This document shows, in pieces, positions 56,845 through 64,000 of a stretch of DNA of 64,000 bases. The translations under genes and the position numbers were made by a program. Position 1 is the first letter of the stretch. Each line of letters starts with the position of its first letter. Origin of the DNA: Alkalibacillus almallahensis (GTDB lineage: Bacteria > Bacillota > Bacilli > Bacillales > Alkalibacillaceae); contig NZ_JAASRU010000008.1 of NCBI RefSeq assembly GCF_011761495.1, forward strand, positions 1 through 64,000, in the 5' to 3' direction. The notes beneath the pieces were generated by a model, which saw only the letters and a program-made list of their open reading frames with translations, had not been told where the DNA came from and made no database searches.

Positions 56845-56861
56845 ATTGTATCACGAGTGAT
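56845..56861 (-). promoter_or_regulatory. Candidate resA promoter with adjacent palindrome
   Basis: Minus strand TGATACAAT forms an extended -10 (hexamer 56845-56850). Directly upstream and overlapping is a 12-bp palindrome ATCACTCGTGAT (56850-56861). No good -35 is seen, as expected for an activator-dependent promoter. Weak evidence. Confidence 0.35.
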
Positions 56862-56889
56862 TTTATCAGCATTTTGTGATGTTTGAACA

Positions 56890-57633
56890 TTATTTAACAT
56901 TTTGCTTCGTCAAATCTGCCAATTGTTTGACTTCATGTGGTGTTAACTCTCGATAATCACCAGGTTGCAAATTACCTAATGTTAATGTTCCAAATTGTTC
57001 GCGTCTTAATTTCTCAACTGAATAACCTAAGCTTTCAAACATTCGTTTCACTTGACGGTTCTTGCCTTGGTGAAGAACAAGTTCAACTTTTGAAATGTTT
57101 TTACGTTTATCAATTTCGATAATTCGTGCTTTCACAGCTTTTAATCGTTCACCTTCATGTTCTACTCCCTTTTTTAGCTGTGTTAAATCTTTTTTATCAA
57201 AAATTCCTTTTACTTTAGTAACGTAAACTTTGTCGACTTCATACTTAGGGTGAATTAACTTATTCGTCAAATCACCATCATTAGTAAGCAGTAACACACC
57301 TGTCGTATCGTAATCTAAACGTCCAACGGGATAAACTCTTTGTTCAATGTACGGTGAAAGAAGATCAGTAACAACTTGGCGACCTTTATCGTCTTGAACA
57401 GAAGACAATGTTTGACGTGGTTTATTGATTATATAATATACTGGTTGTTCTTTCTCAATTACGATCTCATCGACTGCTACACTATCTTGCTTGGCGACTT
57501 TTGTACCTAGTTCTGTCACTACTTTATTATTTACTTTGACTCGTCCAGACACAATCATGTCCTCTGCTTTTCTTCTAGATGTGACACCACTATTGGCAAT
57601 AACTTTTTGCAATCGTTCTTTATTTTCACTCAT
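56890..57633 (-). CDS. rluB: 23S rRNA pseudouridine synthase RluB
   Basis: RsuA/RluB-family enzyme that modifies a pseudouridine of 23S rRNA helix 89-93. N-terminal S4 domain (about 1-60, SGVTSRRKAEDMIVSGRV), catalytic Asp in YPVGRLDYDTTGVLLLTNDG, and HQGKNRQVKRMFESLG. 247 aa. Position before resA and after spmB equals B. subtilis ypuL. Confidence 0.94.
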   Translation of the reverse strand: MSENKERLQKVIANSGVTSRRKAEDMIVSGRVKVNNKVVTELGTKVAKQDSVAVDEIVIEKEQPVYYIINKPRQTLSSVQDDKGRQVVTDLLSPYIEQRVYPVGRLDYDTTGVLLLTNDGDLTNKLIHPKYEVDKVYVTKVKGIFDKKDLTQLKKGVEHEGERLKAVKARIIEIDKRKNISKVELVLHQGKNRQVKRMFESLGYSVEKLRREQFGTLTLGNLQPGDYRELTPHEVKQLADLTKQNVK

Positions 57634-57673
57634 ATTGACACCTCTTTATTTCTTCATTAATTATATTATGGCA

Positions 57674-57704
57674 TAAGAAAAGCGCTAACACTACGGTTAA
57701 CGCT
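57674..57704 (-). terminator. Terminator after spmB
   Basis: Minus-strand stem AGCGTTAAC/GTTAGCGCT (one wobble pair) followed by TTTCTT, about 13 bp past the spmB stop codon. Confidence 0.8.
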
Positions 57705-57716
57705 TAGCTACTCTCA

Positions 57717-58244
57717 TTATGATCCAAACAATAGATAACATACGATTAACGATGCTATTATACCAATTAAATCCGCTAACAGTCCAACTTTAAGTGCATC
57801 ACCCATTTTCTTAATACCTATGGCACCAAAATAGACTGTTAACACATAAAGCGTTGTATCAGTACTCCCTTGCATGGTTGAAGCTAGCCTGCCTATAAAT
57901 GAATCTGGCCCTTCTGAACGAATTAAATCTGTCGCAATACTTAATGAAGCTGTGCCAGAAATCGGTCTTGTTAGTGCTTGCGGAACGATTTCAGGTGGTA
58001 CATTGAATATAGCTAATAACGGTTCTATAACATTGACAAATGCATCTAATGCACCTGAGGCCCGGAATATACTTATAGAAACGATCATCCCTAATAAAAA
58101 AGGAAGCAAAGAGATCGCCATCTTTACACCCTCCTTGCCTCCTTCAACAAACGTTTCATAAGTTGGCACCCGTTTATAAGTTCCATGAAGAAATACCGTA
58201 AGTAAAAGAAGCGGAATAATCCAGTTACTTATCTGTACAATCAT
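57717..58244 (-). CDS. spmB: Spore maturation protein B
   Basis: Polytopic nucleoside-recognition (Gate) domain protein needed for full dehydration of the spore core. LPFLLGMIVSISIFRASGALD, GSTDTTLYVLTVYFGAIGIKK and six membrane segments. 175 aa. 4-bp overlap with spmA. Confidence 0.95.
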   Translation of the reverse strand: MIVQISNWIIPLLLLTVFLHGTYKRVPTYETFVEGGKEGVKMAISLLPFLLGMIVSISIFRASGALDAFVNVIEPLLAIFNVPPEIVPQALTRPISGTASLSIATDLIRSEGPDSFIGRLASTMQGSTDTTLYVLTVYFGAIGIKKMGDALKVGLLADLIGIIASLIVCYLLFGS

Positions 58245-58834
58245 ACAGCTTGTCTCCTCTTTCTTCGATAGTAAAAAAAGCGATCTATCAAAATAGCACC
58301 AATAGAAGAAACGAGTGTCGCTAATATCGTAGAAATCACAATATCAGTCGGACTAATTGAATCATATCGCATTCGAATAGCAATCATTGTAGTTGGGACT
58401 AGTGTTACACTCGAGGTGTTTATGGCGAGAAAAGTTATCATAGACCTTGAAGCTACTTCACTATCACCATTTAATCCTTTCATTTCGTGCATCGCTTTAA
58501 TCCCAAGTGGCGTCGCTGCATTACCTAAACCAAAAAGGTTTGCAGATACATTAGATAATATATAACCCATTGCTGGATGATCAGCAGGGATGTCAGGAAA
58601 CAATCGTGTGAATAACGGTTTGAATAACTGGGCTAATGAATTTAATAGTCCCGAATTTTCAGCAATTCTCATAATCCCCAACCAAAACACTAAGACACTG
58701 ATTAAGCTAATAGTTAACGCTACTGCCTCTTCTGCACTTTTGAAAATAACTTCATTGACTTCTTCAATGGTCCCATTAAAAAAAGCATAGATAATACCGA
58801 TTACAGCTAAACCAACCCAGATAATATTTACCAT
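58241..58834 (-). CDS. spmA: Spore maturation protein A
   Basis: Gate-domain membrane protein acting with SpmB. GNAATPLGIKAMHEMKGLN and FLAINTSSVTLVPTTMIAIR are signature segments. 197 aa. It overlaps the end of dacB by 7 bp, so dacB-spmA-spmB is one sporulation operon, as in B. subtilis where it is under sigma-E. Confidence 0.95.
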   Translation of the reverse strand: MVNIIWVGLAVIGIIYAFFNGTIEEVNEVIFKSAEEAVALTISLISVLVFWLGIMRIAENSGLLNSLAQLFKPLFTRLFPDIPADHPAMGYILSNVSANLFGLGNAATPLGIKAMHEMKGLNGDSEVASRSMITFLAINTSSVTLVPTTMIAIRMRYDSISPTDIVISTILATLVSSIGAILIDRFFYYRRKRRQAV

Positions 58835-59736
58835 GTTGGCCCACCTTGTAAATGTTGAAAAGCATCCGAAATCATTGTACGAAATGATGATAATGGTTTT
58901 TGTTCTTGCTCAGTAAAGGTAATCGGTATTTCTGGTTGATCTTCTAATTGTTCAAACCCATATTCATAAAGTTCTTTATGGTCTTGCCAGTCACGCTTAG
59001 CATCAATCGTTACAACAACAAGTTCGTGATGATCTTGTTTAGCAGTTGTTACCAACGTCCGTCCAGCTGTGCTTGTATAGCCTGTTTTACCCCCCGTACA
59101 AACATCATCATACGTCATCAATAATTTATTTTTATTATGCCAAGGATAATCTTCTTCTTCAGATTGATATGTTTTAGAACCGAAGATCTCTCTAAATACT
59201 GGCTCTGAATTCATAGCGTACCGTGTTAACTTAGCCATGTCTAAAGCGCTTGAATAATGTCCTTCTTCATCTAAGCCATGCGGGTTTTGAAATTGACTTT
59301 GCGTCATACCTAGCCAATCAGCTTTTTCATTCATTAAGTAGGCAAATCCACCCTCACTACCAGCAATATGTTCTGCAATCGCTACTGCAGCATCATTTCC
59401 TGAACGAAGCATTAATCCATAAATTAAATCTCGTAATGGATAGTGATCTCCTGGTTTTGTATAAATCGAAGAACCAACTGTATTTGCCGCTTGTTGTGAT
59501 ATTTCAACAGACTGATTTAGATCTCCATGCTCAATAGCTACAATAGCCGTCATGATTTTGGTAATACTCGCTATGGATTCTTCAGAGTTGGCATCTTTAT
59601 TAAACAAAACTTCTCCTGTTTCCATATCAATAACGACTGCATGATGAGCCGATAAACTGGGTTCTGCTTGTACAGAATGTGGTGAAACATAAAATAAGAT
59701 CATCATCACTATGAATATACGTATCAGTTTCATCAT
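58828..59736 (-). CDS. dacB: D-alanyl-D-alanine carboxypeptidase DacB, short form
   Basis: Penicillin-binding protein 5* that trims cortex peptide side chains. Signal peptide (about 1-24), catalytic S57-x-x-K60 (SITK), SGN at 112-114 and KTG at 217-219 (GGKTGY). At 302 aa it is about 80 shorter than B. subtilis DacB (382); only 83 residues follow KTG, so the C-terminal beta domain and anchor are reduced or missing. Operon with spmAB shows the sporulation role. Confidence 0.92.
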   Translation of the reverse strand: MMKLIRIFIVMMILFYVSPHSVQAEPSLSAHHAVVIDMETGEVLFNKDANSEESIASITKIMTAIVAIEHGDLNQSVEISQQAANTVGSSIYTKPGDHYPLRDLIYGLMLRSGNDAAVAIAEHIAGSEGGFAYLMNEKADWLGMTQSQFQNPHGLDEEGHYSSALDMAKLTRYAMNSEPVFREIFGSKTYQSEEEDYPWHNKNKLLMTYDDVCTGGKTGYTSTAGRTLVTTAKQDHHELVVVTIDAKRDWQDHKELYEYGFEQLEDQPEIPITFTEQEQKPLSSFRTMISDAFQHLQGGPTW

Positions 59737-59833
59737 TCATCCCCTATCCCTAAACCTTGTCCTTTCCTAAAGCATTCTATGTTTGGGTCATTTGAGATAT
59801 GAAAATCATGAGAGAAATAATGTTAAATATATA

Positions 59834-60191
59834 TGCTCTGTTAAAATTTAGTGTTGATTTTCAACTGGTGTACCACTGAGTTGTTGAATTGTGAGGAGCG
59901 AAGGCGGCGACTCCAGTGGGAACAGCGCGTGCCTCGAGACCCCCGCAGTCCATGCTTTTAGGCCGAGGGATGCACCTGCGTCTTCTAGCAAAGCTTCGAA
60001 GTAGGCTTCCTCGGTGCAAGTAACAAAGCAGCTTATTCGATGAAGTTGCCTGGCTCGAGCCGTGCCCCTGCATAGAAAACACTGTGAAAATCGAACGTAG
60101 TGAGATTGAACAGATGTTGCACTTGTGCCCTATGGGTAAAAGCGTCCGCCGAAAGCGGATCACAATATCAACAACGGACTTTAACAGAGCC
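59834..60191 (-). mobile_element. Modular hairpin element, copy C (core plus modules I and II)
   Basis: 358 bp, flanked by the 8-bp direct repeat AATATATA (59826-59833 and 60192-60199). Both ends show the terminal repeat best: GGCTCTGTTAAAGTCCG at the 5' end (right) and TGCTCTGTTAAAATTTAG at the 3' end (left). Module I lies about 60068-60140 and module II about 59972-60050; module III is absent. The 5' end abuts the T tract of the ypuI terminator. A 110-codon minus-strand frame inside is judged not to be a gene. Confidence 0.85.
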
Positions 60192-60198
60192 AATATAT

Positions 60199-60239
60199 AA
60201 AAAAACCTTCTGCCAATCCTTTGATGGATTGGCAGAAGG
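60199..60239 (-). terminator. Terminator after ypuI
   Basis: Minus-strand 14-bp perfect stem (arms 60226-60239 and 60206-60219) followed by seven T. Ends scpA-scpB-ypuI. Confidence 0.93.
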
Positions 60240-60250
60240 AAATCGAATCG

Positions 60251-60718
60251 TTAAACAGCTTCTAAGTAATCTAATTGTTCCCGTAAATCTTGAAAAGTAG
60301 GTTCAATTTGTTGCGTCAAATCAAGCAAATCATCACCTGGGTCAGCTTGAAATTCTATTGATCGTTTGTCACAATAAGAAGCTCGACTGTCTTCATACCA
60401 TAAATCATCTTTTGGTGAGAAAAACTGATTAACACACTTGTGATAAATACCTTTAAGGATCTTTTCAAGCATATTAGTATCTAAGGGTTCGGAGCGGATC
60501 AAACGTTTTAAAGCGTTTTTTCCCTCCATGCAATAAACTTCTAAGAAACGAAACTGTTTAATCACTGCTCCAATATATTCGTCATTCAATGATTTATCTT
60601 GTTCAACGATTGAAGTAACACTCTTCTCATTTAAAAAGCAAGTTAATTTCTGTTCAATCTCTTGTAATTGTTTATAAATTTGCTCAGCCTGTGAGAATAA
60701 TTGTGTGCTCATTGGCAC
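60251..60718 (-). CDS. ypuI: YpuI family protein (DUF3907)
   Basis: Unknown function. Soluble 155-residue protein with CMEGKNALKRLIRSEPLDT and FFSPKDDLWYEDSRASY, as in DUF3907. About 24 residues shorter than B. subtilis YpuI. GTG start with GGGAGG seven bases upstream. Follows scpB by 32 bp, the conserved position. Confidence 0.85.
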   Translation of the reverse strand: MPMSTQLFSQAEQIYKQLQEIEQKLTCFLNEKSVTSIVEQDKSLNDEYIGAVIKQFRFLEVYCMEGKNALKRLIRSEPLDTNMLEKILKGIYHKCVNQFFSPKDDLWYEDSRASYCDKRSIEFQADPGDDLLDLTQQIEPTFQDLREQLDYLEAV

Positions 60719-60750
60719 TGGTTGACCTCCCTAATTGACCAAGTTTTAAA

Positions 60751-61323
60751 TTAATGGTTCTCAATTTCAGTAAAGAATAAATCAGCTTCTTCTAAAGCGT
60801 GATCCACATCTTCATTAGGTAATGGTGGTAATTCTTCCAGTGAAGTCAAACCAAAGAATGTAAGAAATTCTTTAGTGGTCTGAAACAAAATTGGACGCCC
60901 ACTTGTATCTTTACGACCACATTCTTCAATTAAAAATCGAGATACGAGCGTTTGGATGGGACCATCACTTTTAACACCGCGAATATCTTCTATTTCTACC
61001 CTGGTTATTGGTTGTTGATAAGCGATAATAGAAAGTGTTTCTAATGCCGCTTGTGATAATTTTGATTGAGAAGTCGACTCTTGCATCTTCTCAAAATATA
61101 ACGCATGCTCTGACTTAGTTGTTAAATAATAAACACCTTTTCTCTCTAAAAGCGACAATCCCCTTTGACTATGTTCATAGTCGTATTTCAATTCTTCTAA
61201 TAAAAGTTGCGCTGTTTCATCATTTACTGAAAGGACTTGTTTGATTTGATTCATCTCGAGTCCCTCATCACCTGAAGCAAATAACAAGCCTTCCAAAACG
61301 CCTTTAAATTCAGTCAATTCCAT
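60751..61323 (-). CDS. scpB: Segregation and condensation protein B
   Basis: Winged-helix kite subunit of the SMC-ScpAB condensin that organises and separates chromosomes. EGLLFASGDEGLEMNQIKQV, QAALETLSIIAYQQPITRVEIE and the GVKSDG segment. 190 aa. Overlaps scpA by 14 bp. Confidence 0.96.
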   Translation of the reverse strand: MELTEFKGVLEGLLFASGDEGLEMNQIKQVLSVNDETAQLLLEELKYDYEHSQRGLSLLERKGVYYLTTKSEHALYFEKMQESTSQSKLSQAALETLSIIAYQQPITRVEIEDIRGVKSDGPIQTLVSRFLIEECGRKDTSGRPILFQTTKEFLTFFGLTSLEELPPLPNEDVDHALEEADLFFTEIENH

Positions 61324-62062
61324 GTTCTTCCTCCATTAGTGCAACTGTGATGTCTGAAAAGTTATCCGATTGATAACACATAATCGTATACGTTTTCATG
61401 AGCTCTAATAATGCTAAAAATGTGGTGACGACTTCAAATTTTTCTTGATAGGAAAACAAATCATAAAAAGATGATCGCCCTTTTAATCGTTGAAGCGTAT
61501 GTATGACATCTTCCATACGATCTTCGATTGATACTTCCTGTCTTTGAATAGTTGTTTCCATAGGTGCTAATAGTTTCTTACGTCGTAACACTTTTTGGAA
61601 TGCTTCAGTTAAATCAGTAACTGATAATACATCACTCCGTTTAACAACATATTCCGACTGATAAGGTGTCATATCCATCGGTGGACGAGTGAATATTTGG
61701 TTTGACTCTTGTTCTTTCTCTTGTAAGATATTAGCGGCTTCTTTATATTTCTTATACTCCACTAATCGTTGGATTAATTCTTCTTGAGGGTCTTCTTCAT
61801 ACTCATCTTCAACATCAATTTCTTGTTTAGGGAGTAACATTTGACTTTTGATTTCAAGTAAAGTTGCTGCCATAACAAGATATTCGCTAGCAATGTCGAG
61901 ATGTAAATCCTGCATAGTATGGATATAATTTAAATATTGATCTGCTATCTCTTTTAAAGGGACATCGTAAATATCAATTTCATACTGATTTATTAAGTGT
62001 AATAATAAGTCTAATGGACCTTCGAATGAATCAATCTTAACTTTATATACTGATTCTGACAT
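61310..62062 (-). CDS. scpA: Segregation and condensation protein A
   Basis: Kleisin subunit bridging the SMC heads. N-terminal YKVKIDSFEGPLDLLLHLI, MAATLLEIKSQMLLP, and the C-terminal winged helix with TFLALLELMK. 250 aa. The ribosome-binding site (GAGAGTGAG) is weak. Head of scpA-scpB-ypuI; mobile element copy D lies 96 bp upstream. Confidence 0.96.
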   Translation of the reverse strand: MSESVYKVKIDSFEGPLDLLLHLINQYEIDIYDVPLKEIADQYLNYIHTMQDLHLDIASEYLVMAATLLEIKSQMLLPKQEIDVEDEYEEDPQEELIQRLVEYKKYKEAANILQEKEQESNQIFTRPPMDMTPYQSEYVVKRSDVLSVTDLTEAFQKVLRRKKLLAPMETTIQRQEVSIEDRMEDVIHTLQRLKGRSSFYDLFSYQEKFEVVTTFLALLELMKTYTIMCYQSDNFSDITVALMEEEHGID

Positions 62063-62157
62063 CTACTCACTCTCTTCACTACGCTTTCCTCTTACTTATC
62101 ATCGTATCAAAACTGATGTCTAAAAGGAACAGACTTCTGTCATTATTTAAATAATAA

Positions 62158-62574
62158 GCTTTATTAAAGTCCGTTGTTGATATTGTGATCCGCTTTCGGT
62201 GGACGCTTTTACCCATAGGGCACAAGTGCAACATCTGTTCAATCTCACTACGTTCGTTTTTCACAGTGTTTTCTATGCAGGGGCACGGCTCGGGCCAGGC
62301 AACTTCATCGAATACGCTTCCTTGAAACTTGCACCGAGGAAGCCTACTTCGAAGCCTTACTAGAAGACGCAGGTGCATCCCTCGGCCGAAAGGCGTGGCC
62401 TGCGGGGTCTCAAGACACGTGCTGTTCCCGTGACGGCCTGGACGGCCTAATGTCGACGTTGGTCACAGGACGTGACCGAACTTAGTCGACCAGGAGTCGC
62501 CACCTTCGCTCCTCACAATTCAACAACTCAGTGCTACATCATTTGAAAATCAACACTATACTTTTGACAGAGCT
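62158..62574 (+). mobile_element. Modular hairpin element, copy D (core plus modules I, II and III)
   Basis: 417 bp, the longest copy. Flanked by a 9-bp direct repeat AAATAATAA (62149-62157 and 62575-62583). Ends are GCTTTATTAAAGTCCG and the reverse complement AGCTCTGTCAAAAG. It contains module I (about 62210-62280), module II (about 62297-62380) and module III (about 62431-62490). The 3' end abuts the T tract of the ribT terminator. Open frames reading into it are not coding. Confidence 0.85.
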
Positions 62575-62581
62575 AAATAAT

Positions 62582-62624
62582 AAAAAAAGTTTCAACTTAA
62601 TGAACATTAAGTTGAAACTTTTTT
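62582..62624 (-). terminator. Terminator after ribT
   Basis: Minus-strand stem of about 17 bp (arms 62605-62621 and 62586-62602) followed by TTTTTA, 7 bp past the ribT stop codon. Confidence 0.92.
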
Positions 62625-62631
62625 AGTTTAT

Positions 62632-62988
<357 letters not shown>

Positions 62989-63157
62989 TTAACTAAGAAC
63001 ATCACGTTATAATGGTATGATTTTGCATTTAACATGTGCGTCTCACTTAACATATCATAAACAATAATTTGGCATAACATGTAAGCTCACTATAATAGAA
63101 TACGCCTTTTTTAGCTTTTGTCAATTCATACCGTGATATAGTCTAACGTGATATAAG

Positions 63158-63589
63158 TTAGGATTCAATTGTCACGGATTGCATAACGTCACCAGGACGT
63201 ACACGGTCTACAACATCCAAACCATCTGTTACTTTACCAAATACAGTATGGCGTCCGTCAAGGTGTGGCTGTTGGTCAAGACAAATAAAAAATTGACTCC
63301 CACCTGTATCTTTTCCAGCATGTGCCATAGATAAACTTCCATGTTCATGTTGATAAGGGTTTCCTTCTGTTTCACATTTAATTGTGTAACCAGGACCACC
63401 TGTGCCTGTCCCATTTGGGCATCCTCCCTGGATCACAAAGCCTGGGATGACACGGTGAAAGCTTAACCCATCATAAAAACCGTCATTTGCCAATTTCACA
63501 AAATTATCGACTGTATTGGGTGCACCATCCGGATATAATTCAAATTGAATTTGTTCACCATTTTCGAACTGGATTTTACCTTGTCTCAT
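63158..63589 (-). CDS. ppiB: Peptidyl-prolyl cis-trans isomerase (cyclophilin)
   Basis: Cytosolic proline isomerase. [36 protein letters not shown] and [14 protein letters not shown] are the active-site blocks. 143 aa, like B. subtilis PpiB. SD AGGTAGGA. Just downstream of lysA (20 bp), so probably cotranscribed. Confidence 0.96.
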   Translation of the reverse strand: MRQGKIQFENGEQIQFELYPDGAPNTVDNFVKLANDGFYDGLSFHRVIPGFVIQGGCPNGTGTGGPGYTIKCETEGNPYQHEHGSLSMAHAGKDTGGSQFFICLDQQPHLDGRHTVFGKVTDGLDVVDRVRPGDVMQSVTIES

Positions 63590-63609
63590 GTTAATTCCTA
63601 CCTTCTATT

Positions 63610-64000
63610 TTATTCATAACTTAAGTCGAAACGTGTCAAATCTTGCACACTTTCTCTTTGAATCACTAATTGATCCTTTCCATTTTCCTCAAACACTACA
63701 GCGGCCTTAGGAAAGCGGTTATAATGGCTAGCCATGGCATAACCATATGCTCCAGTAGAATAGACAGCTAATAAATCACCACTTTCCACTTTAGGCAACG
63801 TTAAATCCCAAATAAGCATATCGCCAGTTTCACAACTTTGTCCAGCAATAGCCACAGTTTCTTCCAAGGCTTGGTCACGTTTATTTAAAATCGTAGCCTC
63901 ATATTCAGCCCCATATAACGCTGGTCGTATATTGTCCGTCATACCACCGTTAACCGAAACATACTTTCTTACATTCGGTATATCTTTAATAGCTCCAATT
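63610..64000 (-). CDS. lysA: Diaminopimelate decarboxylase, 3' part
   Basis: Last step of lysine synthesis. The visible 129 residues are the C terminus of a fold-III PLP enzyme, with VSVNGGMTDNIRPALYGAEY, GQSCETGDMLIWD and AVYSTGAYGYAMASHYNRFPK. The frame is open through the right edge, so the 5' part lies beyond the window. Gene order lysA-ppiB follows B. subtilis. Confidence 0.95.
   Translation of the reverse strand, partial: IGAIKDIPNVRKYVSVNGGMTDNIRPALYGAEYEATILNKRDQALEETVAIAGQSCETGDMLIWDLTLPKVESGDLLAVYSTGAYGYAMASHYNRFPKAAVVFEENGKDQLVIQRESVQDLTRFDLSYE

Noticed and set aside
59861-60193. 110-codon minus-strand open frame, and frames at 62079-62378 and 35405-35599
   Set aside because: They lie largely in or across mobile element copies, lack good ribosome-binding sites, and the protein sequence is not conserved between copies whereas the nucleotide palindromes are.

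Overview
This window reads as a 64 kb stretch of chromosome from a low-GC, endospore-forming member of the Bacillaceae. Gene content and order follow the Bacillus subtilis nth-to-lysA segment closely. Sporulation and germination genes (spoIVA, spoVIF-like, sleB, ypeB, spmAB, dacB), a qcrABC menaquinol:cytochrome c reductase, the res cytochrome c biogenesis and regulatory genes, bacillithiol genes (bshA, ypdA) and motility-linked genes (cheR, motI) indicate a respiring, motile spore-former. Many proteins are rich in Asp and Glu, which fits a moderately halophilic genus, but I cannot name the species. Of 72 coding sequences, 69 lie on the minus strand; only ypjC, fer and ppa are on the plus strand. 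I see no tRNA, rRNA, CRISPR array, prophage or transposase gene.

Layout from left to right: nth-dnaD-asnS-aspB-ypmB and an odd secreted protein, then dinG (1-8.1 kb); a tightly overlapping operon mazG-dapB-mgsA-bshA-cca-birA-panB-panC-panD (8.1-15.1 kb); ypjC with ypjA and a small membrane protein (15.2-17.0 kb); qcrABC (17.1-19.2 kb); ypiA-reoY-ypiF and a shortened aromatic supraoperon cheR-aroC-aroB-aroA (19.3-26.0 kb); ndk and the menaquinone side-chain cluster hepS-menG-hepT (26.1-29.0 kb); hbs, spoIVA, yphF, yphE, spoVIF, gpsA and der (29.2-35.3 kb); rpsA-like, plsC, cmk and motI (35.6-38.8 kb); sleB-ypeB, ypdA-ansA, gudB, ddl and mecA paralogue (39.2-46.4 kb); ypbE-like, ypbD, recQ, ypbB, with fer and ppa on the other strand (46.6-50.9 kb); resABCDE, rluB, spmAB, dacB, ypuI, scpAB (50.9-62.1 kb); ribT, ppiB and the 3' end of lysA (62.6-64 kb).

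The most notable discovery is a family of four non-coding, modular, hairpin-forming mobile elements (208, 267, 358 and 417 bp) at 35389-35596, 38889-39155, 59834-60191 and 62158-62574. They share degenerate GCTCTGTTAAA-type terminal inverted repeats, are flanked by 8-9 bp target duplications, and carry different combinations of three optional hairpin modules. All four sit next to intrinsic terminators. One inserted exactly at the ypeB stop codon and pushed that operon's terminator 267 bp away. They resemble MITEs, and no transposase is visible.

Compared with B. subtilis, the locus has lost the trp-aroH-hisC-tyrA block together with mtrA(folE)/mtrB, bshB1, the rib operon (ribT remains alone) and prsW. 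It has also gained or kept a ddl gene beside mecA and a ComEC-like metallo-beta-lactamase-fold protein without its metal ligands. All start-site choices, promoters and terminators were judged by eye; no database or folding program was used.
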